This document shows, in pieces, positions 8,987-17,142 of a stretch of 64,000 nucleotides of DNA (position 1 is the stretch's first letter; every line of letters starts with the position of its first letter). The notes under the pieces are model-generated. The model did not search any database and was not told the origin of the DNA. It saw only the letters and a program-made list of their open reading frames with translations. The stretch comes from an uncultured Pseudomonadota bacterium (GTDB taxonomy: Bacteria; Pseudomonadota; Gammaproteobacteria; Steroidobacterales; Steroidobacteraceae): the NCBI GenBank assembly GCA_902826635.1, contig CADEFQ010000002.1:44217-108216 (forward strand). Direction: 5' to 3'. Both the position numbers and the translations under genes were made by a program.

Positions 8987-10462
8987 TCAGATGTTGACCC
9001 AGGTGCGCAACTCCCCGACGACATCGCGCGCGATGAGACCGCGCTCGCCGCCGCGCGCAGCGGCGTCACCCGCCAGCGCATGCACGAGCACACCGACGCG
9101 CGCCGCAGCGAGCGGGTCGCCGAGCTGCGCAAGAATGCCGGCGATCACCCCGGTGAGCACATCGCCCATGCCGGCGCTCGCCATCCCGGGATTGCCGCGC
9201 TCGCACAGCTGCGGGGTGTCTCCGTCGCGCCCCACGAGCGTGCCGGCGCCTTTCAGCACGACCGTGCCGCCGTACTTGCGGCAGAGCTTGTCGAGCGCAC
9301 CCAGCCGATCAGCCTGCACGGTCCCGGTTTCCGTGCCGAGGAGGCGCGCGGCTTCGCCCGGGTGCGGCGTCAGGATCCAGTGGTCCGCGCGCAGCGACGG
9401 ATCCTCGGCGAGGATATTGAGCGCATCCGCATCGACGACCAGCGGCTTGCCGGACGCCACGGTGACGCCGAGCACCTCCCATGCCCACGCGCTGCGACCG
9501 AGGCCCGGTCCGATCGCGACGACATCAGCGCGAGTCAGCAGCTCGCCGAACTGCGAGACGTCGAGTCCGACGACGATCAGTTCCGGGCAGCCCGCCGAAA
9601 TCGCGGCGACGTTCTCGGGCGCCACGGCCACCGTGACGAGGCCGGCGCCGACGCGCAGCGCCGACTCGCCCGCCAGGCGCACTGCGCCCGGCATGCCGGG
9701 GCCACCACCGATCACGAGCACATGGCCGAAGCTGCCCTTGTGGGAAGCGCGGCGACGCCGCGGCAGGGCGCGCGCGATGTCGGACTCGCTCGCGCGCAGC
9801 AGGCGCGGGGCAAACCCGGGCGTGGCCGGCGGCGTGACTTCAAGATCGTCGAATTGCAGCGTGCCCGCATACTCGGGGCCGTCACCGACGAACAGCCCGC
9901 TCTTCAGGCCCACGAAGGTGATCGTCGCTTCCGCGCGCACGGCCGCGCCCAACGGCACGCCGGTGTCGGCGCACAGCCCCGACGGCAGGTCGATCGCGAA
10001 CACCGGCTGTCGCGCTGCATTCACGGACTCGATCACGGCCTGCATCGCGGGGCGCAACTGGCCCCTCGTTCCGAGGCCGAGCAGCGCATCGACGATGACC
10101 TCGCTCGATCCGAGCGCGTCGTCCGTGAACGGCTGCACCTCGCCGCCGCTCGCGATGAATTCCTCCGCCGCGCGCTGCGCGTCGCCGCGCAACGATTCGA
10201 CCGGCGCCGCTGCAAGCACCGTCACGGTGAGCCCCGCGGCGCGCGCGAAGCGCGCCAGCACGTAGCCATCGCCACCGTTGTTGCCGCCGCCGCAAACGAT
10301 CGCGATGCGATGCGCGGTAGGCCAGCGCGAACGCAGCGCGCGCAGGCTCGCCTCTCCGGCGCGCTTCATCAGCGTGTAGCCGGCGACGCCGAGTTTCTGG
10401 ATCGCGTAGTCGTCGAGCTCGCGAACCTGCGCCGCCGTGAAGATCGCCGTGGGAAGAGCCAT
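8987..10462 (-). CDS. nnr: Bifunctional NAD(P)HX epimerase/dehydratase
   Basis: This enzyme repairs hydrated NADH and NADPH. The N-terminal YjeF_N domain (about 1-210) epimerises NAD(P)HX and shows VCGGGNNGGDGYVLAR and DALLGLGTRG. The C-terminal kinase-fold domain (about 225-485) dehydrates S-NAD(P)HX using ADP and shows GGGPGMPGAVRLA, GPGLG, LTPHPGEAARL and GMASAGMGDVLTG. The start at 10462 gives 491 residues, MALPTAIFTAAQVRELD; an opening 43 codons upstream would run across the divergent queG start and is rejected. TATAAT ends six bases before this ATG, so the message may be leaderless. queG is divergent, 31 bases away. Confidence 0.96.
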   Translation of the reverse strand: MALPTAIFTAAQVRELDDYAIQKLGVAGYTLMKRAGEASLRALRSRWPTAHRIAIVCGGGNNGGDGYVLARFARAAGLTVTVLAAAPVESLRGDAQRAAEEFIASGGEVQPFTDDALGSSEVIVDALLGLGTRGQLRPAMQAVIESVNAARQPVFAIDLPSGLCADTGVPLGAAVRAEATITFVGLKSGLFVGDGPEYAGTLQFDDLEVTPPATPGFAPRLLRASESDIARALPRRRRASHKGSFGHVLVIGGGPGMPGAVRLAGESALRVGAGLVTVAVAPENVAAISAGCPELIVVGLDVSQFGELLTRADVVAIGPGLGRSAWAWEVLGVTVASGKPLVVDADALNILAEDPSLRADHWILTPHPGEAARLLGTETGTVQADRLGALDKLCRKYGGTVVLKGAGTLVGRDGDTPQLCERGNPGMASAGMGDVLTGVIAGILAQLGDPLAAARVGVLVHALAGDAAARGGERGLIARDVVGELRTWVNI

Positions 10463-10492
10463 GCGCCGATTATACTGATCGCGGTCGACCGC
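10463..10492. promoter_or_regulatory. 31-bp divergent promoter region nnr/queG with a 12-bp palindrome
   Basis: Minus strand: TATAAT (10474-10469) ends six bases before the nnr ATG. Plus strand: TATACT (10471-10476) overlaps the same box and would serve queG. A perfect palindrome GCGGTCGACCGC (10481-10492) ends one base before the queG ATG, where a ribosome site would be expected, and could be an operator. No -35 boxes are evident. Confidence 0.5.
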
Positions 10493-10493
10493 C

Positions 10494-11585
10494 ATGCCCG
10501 AGACACGGACACCCGATACTGCTGCGATCAAGCGCCTGCTCGCCTCCGAGGCGGCTGCGCTCGGCTTCTCGCAGGTGGGCGTCACGGACATCGACCTCGC
10601 GCAGGACGAGCTGCACCTCGATCACTGGCTCGCAGACGGCCGCCACGGCGAAATGGGTTACATGGCCCGCCACGGCACCAAGCGCTCGCGGCCCGCCGAG
10701 CTGTTGCCCGGCACGCGCCGCGTGATCTCGGTGCGGATGGATTACTGGCCGCCGGCTACGCGGGACGCGCAAGCGGTGCTCGACGACCCGGCGCTCGCCT
10801 ACGTGTCGCGATACGCACTCGGGCGCGACTATCACAAGTTGATGCGCAAGGCGCTGGCGCAGCTGGCCGCGCGCCTCGAAGCCGTGGCCGGTCCCTTCGG
10901 CCATCGCGTCTTCGTCGACAGTGCGCCGGTGCTCGAGAAGGCGCTCGCACGCAACGCGGGCCTCGGCTGGATCGGCAAGCACACGAACCTGATCGCGCGC
11001 GACGCCGGCTCGTGGTTCTTCCTCGGCGAGATCTACACGACGCTCGAACTGCCCGTCGATGCGCCGGCCACCGCCCACTGCGGCACCTGCAGCGCCTGCA
11101 TCCCCGCTTGCCCCACCGGCGCGATCACCGCACCGTTCCAGCTCGATGCGCGCCGCTGCATTTCCTACCTCACGATCGAGCTGCACGGCCCGATCCCGGA
11201 AGCGCTGCGCCCGGCGATCGGCAACCGGATCTACGGCTGCGACGACTGCCAGCTCGTGTGCCCCTGGAACAAGTTCGCGCGCGACGCGCACCACCCGGAT
11301 TTCCGCGCGCGTCACGCGCTCGACGCGCCGCGACTCAGCGAGCTGTTCGCATGGAGCGAGGCGGATTTCGACGCGCGCATGCGCGGTTCGGCGATCTACC
11401 GCATCGGCTACGAGCGCTGGCTACGCAATATTGCGGTCGCGCTCGGCAACGCCCCCTCGACGCCGGAGACCCTCGCCGCACTCCGGAGCCGGGCGGACGA
11501 TGCCTCGGCACTCGTGCGCGAACACGTCAGCTGGGCAATGGCGCGGCACGCGGGCGTCAGCGATCAACCTGCAGGTTGTCGATGA
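10494..11585 (+). CDS. queG: Epoxyqueuosine reductase QueG
   Basis: QueG reduces epoxyqueuosine to queuosine in tRNA, using cobalamin and two [4Fe-4S] clusters. The 363-residue protein has the ferredoxin-type motif CGTCSACIPACPTGAI with Cys at 196, 199, 202 and 206, and a second motif CDDCQLVCPWN with Cys at 249, 252 and 256. FVDSAPVLEKALARNAGLGWIGKH holds the substrate-site Asp. HEAT-like helices form the C-terminus. It is divergent from nnr as in E. coli. Its 3' end overlaps the convergent panC by 29 bases. Confidence 0.96.
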   Translation: MPETRTPDTAAIKRLLASEAAALGFSQVGVTDIDLAQDELHLDHWLADGRHGEMGYMARHGTKRSRPAELLPGTRRVISVRMDYWPPATRDAQAVLDDPALAYVSRYALGRDYHKLMRKALAQLAARLEAVAGPFGHRVFVDSAPVLEKALARNAGLGWIGKHTNLIARDAGSWFFLGEIYTTLELPVDAPATAHCGTCSACIPACPTGAITAPFQLDARRCISYLTIELHGPIPEALRPAIGNRIYGCDDCQLVCPWNKFARDAHHPDFRARHALDAPRLSELFAWSEADFDARMRGSAIYRIGYERWLRNIAVALGNAPSTPETLAALRSRADDASALVREHVSWAMARHAGVSDQPAGCR

Positions 11586-12405
11586 GCCTCGCCTTGCCGA
11601 TCCGCGCGGCGGCGAGCACCACCAGCTCACGATCAGCCGGTGTGGGCGCCGCGAGATCAGCGCGACGGCGCACGGCGAAATAGTCGATCCGAAAGCCATG
11701 AGCCGCGAGGCTTTCGGCGCCGGCGCGCTCGATCGCCGCCAGGTCCGCCGCGCCCGTTGCAATCGAGCGAATCGCGGCCGAGAGCGCCGCATGGATCCGC
11801 GGCGCGATCGCGCGCTCGGCCCCGGTCAGGTACTGGTTGCGTGAGCTCATCGCAAGGCCATCCGCCTCGCGCACTGTCGGCGCCCCGACGATTGCGACCG
11901 GGAAACACAGGTCCGCGCTCATGCGCTGGATGACCGCGAGCTGCTGAAAGTCCTTCTCGCCGAAAATCGCGACATCGGGCTGCACGATATTGAAGAGCTT
12001 CGCGACGACGGTCGCGACACCCTCGAAATGACCAGGGCGAAACTCGCCGCACAGCGTCGTCGAGATCACCGGCACTTCGATCCGCGTCGGCGCGCCCGCC
12101 CCCTGCCCGTAGACCTCGGCGACATCCGGCATGAACATCAGGTCGCAACCCGCCGCGCGCAGCATGTCGGCGTCCCGCGCCGGCGTGCGCGGATAGTGGG
12201 CAAAGTCCTCGTTCGGCCCGAACTGCATCGGATTGACGAAAATGCTCGCCACGAAGCGCTCGCCGTGGCGGCGCGCCAGCTCGATGAGACTGACGTGGCC
12301 GGCATGCAGATTGCCCATCGTCGGCACGAACGCGATGCGGGCGCCCTCCCGCTTCCAGGCACGCACGCGCGCGCGCACGTCCGCGATCGTCGTCACAGTG
12401 TCCAT
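11557..12405 (-). CDS. panC: Pantothenate synthetase PanC
   Basis: PanC condenses pantoate with beta-alanine using ATP, the last step of pantothenate synthesis. The start at 12405 gives 282 residues, MDTVTTIADVRARVR. FVPTMGNLHAGH carries the nucleotide-binding H-x-G-H pattern. GEKDFQQLAVI and AMSSRNQYL, the KMSKS-like loop, are present. It follows panB with only seven bases between them. panD is not in the window. A longer open frame upstream merely shadows panB. Confidence 0.97.
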   Translation of the reverse strand: MDTVTTIADVRARVRAWKREGARIAFVPTMGNLHAGHVSLIELARRHGERFVASIFVNPMQFGPNEDFAHYPRTPARDADMLRAAGCDLMFMPDVAEVYGQGAGAPTRIEVPVISTTLCGEFRPGHFEGVATVVAKLFNIVQPDVAIFGEKDFQQLAVIQRMSADLCFPVAIVGAPTVREADGLAMSSRNQYLTGAERAIAPRIHAALSAAIRSIATGAADLAAIERAGAESLAAHGFRIDYFAVRRRADLAAPTPADRELVVLAAARIGKARLIDNLQVDR

Positions 12406-12412
12406 GGACGTC

Positions 12413-13243
12413 TCAGGCGAACCCGTGCTCGGCGCCAGGATAGCTGCCGCCCTTGACTGCGCGCACAAAACCCCGCAGCGCCTCGAGATTGTTGCCGGCG
12501 CCCTCCATGAAGTTCTGCACGAAGCGCGGCTTGCGACCACTCGTGATGTCGAGAATGTCGTACAGCACGAGAATCTGGCCATCGGTCGCGGGACCGGCGC
12601 CGATGCCGATCACCGGCACGTCGAGTGCGGCGGTGATCTCCGCGCCGAGTTCGTTCGGTATGCACTCGAGCAGCACGATGTCGGCGCCGGCCGCCTCGAG
12701 CGCCCTGGCGTTCGCGAGCATTTGCTTCGCCGCATCCGCGCCGCGCCCCTGCACCCTGAAGCCGCCCGTCTTGTGCACCGACTGCGGTTTCAGGCCCAGG
12801 TGCGCGCACACCGCGATGTCGTGCTTCGCGAGGAACTCGACGATCTCGATCTGGCCCGCGCCGCTTTCGAGCTTCACCATTTCGGCGCCGCCCTCCTGCA
12901 TCAGGCGCACCGAATTCTCGAGCGCGCGCTCCTTCGACGGATAGCTCATGAACGGCAGGTCCGCCATCAGCAGCGGCCGATGCGCGCCGCGCGACACCGC
13001 GCGGCAGTGGTACACGATGTCGTCCATCGTGACGGGCACGGTGGTGTCATGGCCCTGGATCACCATGCCGAGCGAATCGCCGACCAGGATCACGTCAACG
13101 TCGGCGATGTCGAGCAGCACCGCGAAGCTGGCGTCGTAACAGGTGAGGCTCGCGATCTTCTCGCCTTCGCGCTTCATCTTGTGCAGCGTCGACAGCGACA
13201 CGGGGGCCCGCGCCGAATCGCGCAGTTCGAGGTGGGTGTACAT
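12413..13243 (-). CDS. panB: Ketopantoate hydroxymethyltransferase PanB
   Basis: PanB transfers a hydroxymethyl group from methylene-tetrahydrofolate to 2-oxoisovalerate, the first step of pantothenate synthesis. The 276-residue protein has the family signatures LVGDSLGMVIQGHDTTVPVT (metal and substrate loop), KLESG, HLGLKPQSV and GIGAGPATDGQILVL. It stands between the deoxynucleoside kinase (15-base gap) and panC. Its one-carbon donor depends on folate, whose synthesis gene folK is two genes upstream, so the operon groups linked vitamin steps. Confidence 0.97.
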   Translation of the reverse strand: MYTHLELRDSARAPVSLSTLHKMKREGEKIASLTCYDASFAVLLDIADVDVILVGDSLGMVIQGHDTTVPVTMDDIVYHCRAVSRGAHRPLLMADLPFMSYPSKERALENSVRLMQEGGAEMVKLESGAGQIEIVEFLAKHDIAVCAHLGLKPQSVHKTGGFRVQGRGADAAKQMLANARALEAAGADIVLLECIPNELGAEITAALDVPVIGIGAGPATDGQILVLYDILDITSGRKPRFVQNFMEGAGNNLEALRGFVRAVKGGSYPGAEHGFA

Positions 13244-13258
13244 GCGGAAAAGTGTGCC

Positions 13259-13915
13259 CTAAATCGCCCGGTGGCGCATCGGATTGAAGTAGTGGCGGCC
13301 CTTGCGCACCCGACCGGCCGCGGCCAGCAATTCCTCGAAATCCGCCGCGTTCTCCACGGGGTCGATCGCGGCGGCGTTGACGATCAGCAGGGGCGCGTCC
13401 GTATAGCCGTGGAAGAACTGCGCATACGCCTCGTTCAGCCGTTCGAGATAGGCGCGTTCGATCAGCTGCTCGTATCCGATCCGGCGCTTCGCGATGCGCT
13501 CGAGCAATACGTCCACCGGCGCCTGCAGGTAGATCACGAGGTCCGGTTTCGGCGCATCGATCGCGAGGCGCGCAAAGACCTGCTCATAGAGGTCGAGCTC
13601 CGCCGCGTCGAGCGTCAGGCGCGCGAAGAGCCGGTCCTTTTCGAGCAGGTAGTCGGCGACCCGTTGCGACGCGAACAGGTCCTGCTGGTTCATCGCGGCC
13701 TGCTGCTGCGCTCGCTGGAAGAGGAAGTGCAACTGGGCGGGAAACGCGCCCGCGCGCGGGTTGCGGTAAAAGCGCTCGAGGAAGGGGTTTTCGTCCGCCC
13801 GCTCGAGAATGAGCGCCGCATCGAGTTTGCCGGCGAGCCGGCGCGCGAGGCTCGTCTTGCCGACGCCGATCGGCCCCTCGACGACGATATAGCGCTGGGT
13901 CGCGGCGGCCGTCAT
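13259..13915 (-). CDS. Deoxynucleoside kinase (dNK/dAdo-dGuo kinase family)
   Basis: A P-loop kinase that phosphorylates deoxynucleosides for nucleotide salvage. The start at 13915 overlaps the folK stop as ATGA and yields 218 residues. Walker A GPIGVGKTS lies at 14-22. An active-site segment ENPFLERFYRN and the dNK-type LIYLQAPVDVLLERIAKR with RGI-like arginines follow. Similar kinases sit between folK and panB in several gammaproteobacteria. The substrate (deoxyadenosine, deoxyguanosine or other) cannot be read from the sequence. Confidence 0.88.
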   Translation of the reverse strand: MTAAATQRYIVVEGPIGVGKTSLARRLAGKLDAALILERADENPFLERFYRNPRAGAFPAQLHFLFQRAQQQAAMNQQDLFASQRVADYLLEKDRLFARLTLDAAELDLYEQVFARLAIDAPKPDLVIYLQAPVDVLLERIAKRRIGYEQLIERAYLERLNEAYAQFFHGYTDAPLLIVNAAAIDPVENAADFEELLAAAGRVRKGRHYFNPMRHRAI

Positions 13916-14403
13916 GCCAGCCGCTCGATGCCGGCGGCGCTCACCCGCTGCCGCAACGCCTTGATCGTACCCACGCCGGGCACTTCGAGGTCCGGCGCAA
14001 TGTCGGCGAGCGGCCACAGCACGAACGCCCGTTCGGCAATGCCCGGATGCGGCAGCGTGAGCGTGTCGTCCTTGCGGCGCTCACTGCCGAGCACGAGCAG
14101 GTCGAGATCGATCGCGCGCGGGCCCCAGCGCACGCGCGCCGGCTCTCGGCCGAGCTCGCGCTCGATCGTGCGCAGTTCGGCGAGCAACGCGTGTCCGCCG
14201 AGCGTCGTCAGGAATCCCGCCGCGCTGTTCACGAAGTCAGGCTGCGCCACCGGGCCAAACGGCGGCGTCCGATAGAGCGGCGCCCGGATCAGGTTGCGCG
14301 TGGCGGGGAGTGCCGCCAGCCGGTCGATCGCTGCGGCGACGAGCCGCCTCGAATCCCCGAGGTTGCTGCCGACCCCGACGTACGCCGGCCGCCACAGCGT
14401 CAT
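13912..14403 (-). CDS. folK: HPPK, hydroxymethyldihydropterin pyrophosphokinase
   Basis: FolK pyrophosphorylates 6-hydroxymethyl-7,8-dihydropterin for folate synthesis. The 163-residue protein shows YVGVGSNLGDS at the N-terminus and the family signature VRWGPRAIDLDLLV with the metal-binding Asp pair. LPHPGIAERAFVLWPLADI follows. Both ends overlap neighbours by four bases (ATGA): pcnB upstream and the deoxynucleoside kinase downstream, so pcnB-folK-kinase is a tightly coupled unit. Confidence 0.96.
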   Translation of the reverse strand: MTLWRPAYVGVGSNLGDSRRLVAAAIDRLAALPATRNLIRAPLYRTPPFGPVAQPDFVNSAAGFLTTLGGHALLAELRTIERELGREPARVRWGPRAIDLDLLVLGSERRKDDTLTLPHPGIAERAFVLWPLADIAPDLEVPGVGTIKALRQRVSAAGIERLA

Positions 14404-15812
14404 GCGGCAGGCTTGGCGCCGCCGCGTCGCCGCCTGCGACGTGGGCCTCTCGGCGCGCCGCCCGCCCGCGCTCCGCCGCCCGCCAGTTCGTCGGCCATCC
14501 GGCCGCGCTCATCCGGCGAAGCGTTTTGCAAGCGCGTCCACCACACCGCGATCTCCGGCGACGCCAGCTCGAACTCGGCACGAAGCAACAACAGGTCATA
14601 GGCCGCGCGAAAGCGCGGGTGCTCGAGGAGACGCAACGCGCGTCGGCCGCGCGGCTGTTCGAGGCGCGGCTGCAGCGCGAACATCTCGCGCACCCCGAGT
14701 GAAAAGCGCCTCGGCAGCGCGACGCGCGCCGAGAGTTCGCGGGCGGCGTCATCGCAGGCATCGAGGATCGCGCCGGCTTCATGCCAGAGGTTCGGCGGCA
14801 GCGCCTCGATCGCCTGCGCGATCGGGCCGTAAAGCAGCAGCGCGAACAGGAACGTGGGCGTCACCGACTTGCCGTCGCGGACGCGCGCGTCCGTGTTTTC
14901 GAGGCCGCGCAGCAGCAGTTGTTCGACCAGGCTGCCCGGATGGCGCCTGAAGTACGCGGCCACCGTCGGCAACAGCCCCTCGAGGAGGCCGAGGCGTCGA
15001 AGGCTCGCGAAGCTGCTCACGCCGTTTCCCGCGAGGAACAGCTTCAGTGTCTCATCGAACAGCCGCGCCGGTGGCGCCGACGCGAGCAGGCCCGAAAACT
15101 CCCGGATCGCCGCTTCGACGGGCGGATCGATCGTGAAATCGAGCTTCGCTGCGAAGCGTGCGGCGCGCAGCATCCGCACCGGGTCTTCACGCAGGCGCGT
15201 CTCGGGATCACCGATGATGCGCAACCGTCGCGCGAGCACGTCCTCGAGGCCCCCGACGTAGTCCCAGATCGAAAAATCGGCGATGCTGTAGTAGAGCGCG
15301 TTCGCGGTGAAATCGCGCCGCCAGACGTCGTCGTCGATCGTGCCGTACGCGTTGTCGCGCAGGATCCGGCCGTGCTCGTCGAGCACGTGCGCGTCCTCGC
15401 CCTGCGTGTCGGCGAGGTCGGCGTCGAACTCGTCGGGTTCGCTGATCTCGGGGCCCTCGCCTTCCTCCGGGTCGAGGTCGGCGAGCGGCTCCTCACCCGG
15501 CGGCTCGCTCGCGGCGCGAAATGTCGCGACCTCGATGATCTCGTTGCCGAAGAACACGTGCGCAAGACGGAAACGGCGGCCGATCAGCCGGCAATTGCGA
15601 AAGAGCCGCCTGACTTCCTCGGGCAGCGCGTTGGTCGCGACGTCGAAGTCCTTCGGTGTGAGCCCGATCAGGAGGTCGCGCACGCAGCCGCCGACGAGGA
15701 ATCCCTGAAAACCGGCCTCTTTCAGTCGATAGAGGACGCGCAGGGCGTTGGGAGAGATATGCGAACGGGAAATCGTGTGCTCGCTGCGGGGCACGATCCG
15801 GGCCAGGGGCAC
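14400..15812 (-). CDS. pcnB: Poly(A) polymerase I PcnB
   Basis: PcnB adds 3' poly(A) tails that speed RNA decay. The nucleotidyltransferase head shows FLVGGCVRDLLIG and KDFDVATNA (metal-binding Asp pair), then RRLFRNCRLIGRRFRLAHV and RRDFTANALYY. The C-terminus is basic (RRRRRGGAK). An extra acidic stretch of about 35 residues interrupts the head between EVATFRA and RILRDN. The start is uncertain: GTG at 15812 has GGAG six bases upstream and gives 470 residues; GTG at 15824 and TTG at 15845 are alternatives. Anything further upstream would run antisense through the tRNA gene and is not credible. Confidence 0.93.
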   Translation of the reverse strand: MPLARIVPRSEHTISRSHISPNALRVLYRLKEAGFQGFLVGGCVRDLLIGLTPKDFDVATNALPEEVRRLFRNCRLIGRRFRLAHVFFGNEIIEVATFRAASEPPGEEPLADLDPEEGEGPEISEPDEFDADLADTQGEDAHVLDEHGRILRDNAYGTIDDDVWRRDFTANALYYSIADFSIWDYVGGLEDVLARRLRIIGDPETRLREDPVRMLRAARFAAKLDFTIDPPVEAAIREFSGLLASAPPARLFDETLKLFLAGNGVSSFASLRRLGLLEGLLPTVAAYFRRHPGSLVEQLLLRGLENTDARVRDGKSVTPTFLFALLLYGPIAQAIEALPPNLWHEAGAILDACDDAARELSARVALPRRFSLGVREMFALQPRLEQPRGRRALRLLEHPRFRAAYDLLLLRAEFELASPEIAVWWTRLQNASPDERGRMADELAGGGARAGGAPRGPRRRRRRGGAKPAA

Positions 15813-15861
15813 CGGCGACTCCACGGACGCAGGGGGAGAATTCAATGGTGATACATTCCGC

Positions 15862-15889
15862 TTGAGGTAAAGGTCAGGGTCCCTATAAT
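15862..15889 (+). promoter_or_regulatory. Promoter of the tRNA-Glu gene
   Basis: TTGAGG (15862-15867) and a perfect TATAAT (15884-15889) are separated by 16 bases. Transcription would begin near 15896, about 25 bases before the mature tRNA, as expected for a stable RNA. The opposite strand reads TATTAT in the same place and could serve pcnB. Confidence 0.75.
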
Positions 15890-15920
15890 ACCGCGCCCTC
15901 CGGCCCGGCCGCCGAACGAC

Positions 15921-15996
15921 GCTCCCTTCGTCTAGAGGCCCAGGACATAGCCCTCTCAAGGCTGTAACACCGGTTCGAATCCGGTAGGGAGCGCCA
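15921..15996 (+). tRNA. tRNA-Glu (anticodon CTC)
   Basis: A complete 76-base tRNA closely matching E. coli tRNA-Glu. The acceptor stem GCTCCCT pairs with AGGGAGC, the D-arm region TCGTCTAGAGGCCCAGGAC is identical to E. coli, the anticodon loop reads CTCTCAA with anticodon CTC, the T-loop is GTTCGAATC, and CCA is encoded at 15994-15996. It stands alone, divergent from pcnB. Confidence 0.97.
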
Positions 15997-16052
15997 TCCA
16001 GATCATTCACCGGCTGCTGGCCCGGGCGGGAATTTTCTGGCAGCGTTCCGCC

Positions 16053-16466
16053 ATGGCAAGAAGGGTCATTCTCTACGCGATTGCGCTCGCCCTTGCGGTC
16101 GCGGGGCTCGAATGGCTCGAATACCGCTATGTGACTCGCGCCTTTTCAACGGAGATCTACATCTTCCTGCTCGCCGCAGGTTTTGCGGGCCTCGGGCTCT
16201 GGGCGGGGCACCGGCTGACCCGACGCCGGACGCCATCGGCATTCGAGCGCAACGATGCTGCAATCCGCTCGCTCGGTCTCTCGCCTCGCGAGTGCGAAAT
16301 ACTGGAGCACCTCGCTTCCGGCCGGTCGACCAAAGAGATGGCAAGGGAGCTCGGGATTTCCCCAAATACCGTCAAAACGCATATCTCGCGGGTCTACGAG
16401 AAACTGGCAGTGCGACGGCGCATTCAGGCGATCGACAAGGCGCGCGAGCTGGCGCTGATTCCCTAG
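16053..16466 (+). CDS. Membrane-tethered LuxR-type response regulator-like protein
   Basis: A 137-residue protein with two predicted membrane helices (about 5-22 and 36-53) followed by a LuxR/FixJ helix-turn-helix domain (about 70-135). The DNA-binding part is canonical: LSPRECEILEHLASGRSTKEMARELGISPNTVKTH in shape, with the conserved Glu and the recognition helix. There is no receiver or ligand domain, so any signal must act through the membrane part. The downstream DUF4199 membrane protein, 108 bases away on the same strand, may be a partner. The target genes are unknown. Confidence 0.85.
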   Translation: MARRVILYAIALALAVAGLEWLEYRYVTRAFSTEIYIFLLAAGFAGLGLWAGHRLTRRRTPSAFERNDAAIRSLGLSPRECEILEHLASGRSTKEMARELGISPNTVKTHISRVYEKLAVRRRIQAIDKARELALIP

Positions 16467-16574
16467 CCCGCCTGGCTGAAACCCCCGCAATCACCCATCC
16501 GGGCGATGGCGCGGGATCGCACGGATGCAGAGCGTAATGGGCTGACGTTGTCTCAGGGAAGAACGGAGATCGGG

Positions 16575-17102
16575 ATGAAATACGCGCTGACATACGGCTT
16601 ACTGCCGGGCTTCGTGATCATCGCGACCCTGCTCACGGGTCTCGTGCTCACCGACGCTGACAGCTTCTTCAGTTCCGAATGGTTTGGCTATCTCGTGATG
16701 CTCGTGGCGCTGACATTCATCTTCGTCGGCGTAAAACGTTATCGCGACGTCGAGCGCGGAGGGGTGATCAAGTTCGGTCCCGCGTTTGCGATGGGTCTCG
16801 GTATCGCCGCAGCCGCTGGCGTCGCGTATGTGGCGGTGTGGGAAGCGTACCTCGCGATCACTGACTACACTTTCATGGACGAGTACATCGCCGGGATCGT
16901 GCGCGCCCGCCAGGCTGACGGCGTTTCGGGTACGGCGCTTGCCGAGGAGATGGCGAAGCTGGAATCGATGCGGGTGCAGTACGCCAATCCGCTGTTCCGG
17001 ATTCCGATGACGTTCCTCGAGATCTTCCCCGTGGGACTGCTCGTTGCGCTCGTGTCGGCGCTGCTCTTGCGCAATCCGAAGCTGCTTCCTGCGACCGGCT
17101 GA
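16575..17102 (+). CDS. DUF4199 family membrane protein
   Basis: A 175-residue protein with about four membrane segments: roughly residues 5-24, 35-54, 70-92 and 147-167. A polar stretch between the third and fourth (YIAGIVRARQADGVSGTALAEEM) is typical of DUF4199 proteins. The start at 16575 has GGAG six bases upstream; an earlier in-frame ATG at 16506 lacks such a site. It follows the membrane LuxR-type gene, and this pairing of a small membrane HTH protein with a DUF4199 protein may form a unit. The function of the family is not established. Confidence 0.8.
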   Translation: MKYALTYGLLPGFVIIATLLTGLVLTDADSFFSSEWFGYLVMLVALTFIFVGVKRYRDVERGGVIKFGPAFAMGLGIAAAAGVAYVAVWEAYLAITDYTFMDEYIAGIVRARQADGVSGTALAEEMAKLESMRVQYANPLFRIPMTFLEIFPVGLLVALVSALLLRNPKLLPATG

Positions 17103-17142
17103 GGCCTGCTCGGCGTGTCAGGCGCTTGACGGCCGGGCCGCG

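Noticed and set aside
8954..11683. Long plus-strand open frame across nnr and queG
   Set aside because: It lies antisense to nnr and in a second frame of queG, with no recognisable domain.
12233..14275. Long plus-strand open frame opposite panC, panB and the deoxynucleoside kinase
   Set aside because: Antisense to three well-identified genes, Arg/His-rich and without a family signature.
15846..16010. N-terminal extension of PcnB
   Set aside because: It would be read antisense through the tRNA-Glu gene and its promoter, and the residues do not resemble PcnB.
17104..17123. GCCTG/CAGGC hairpin between the DUF4199 and flavoprotein genes as a terminator
   Set aside because: Five-pair stem without a U-run; too weak to call.
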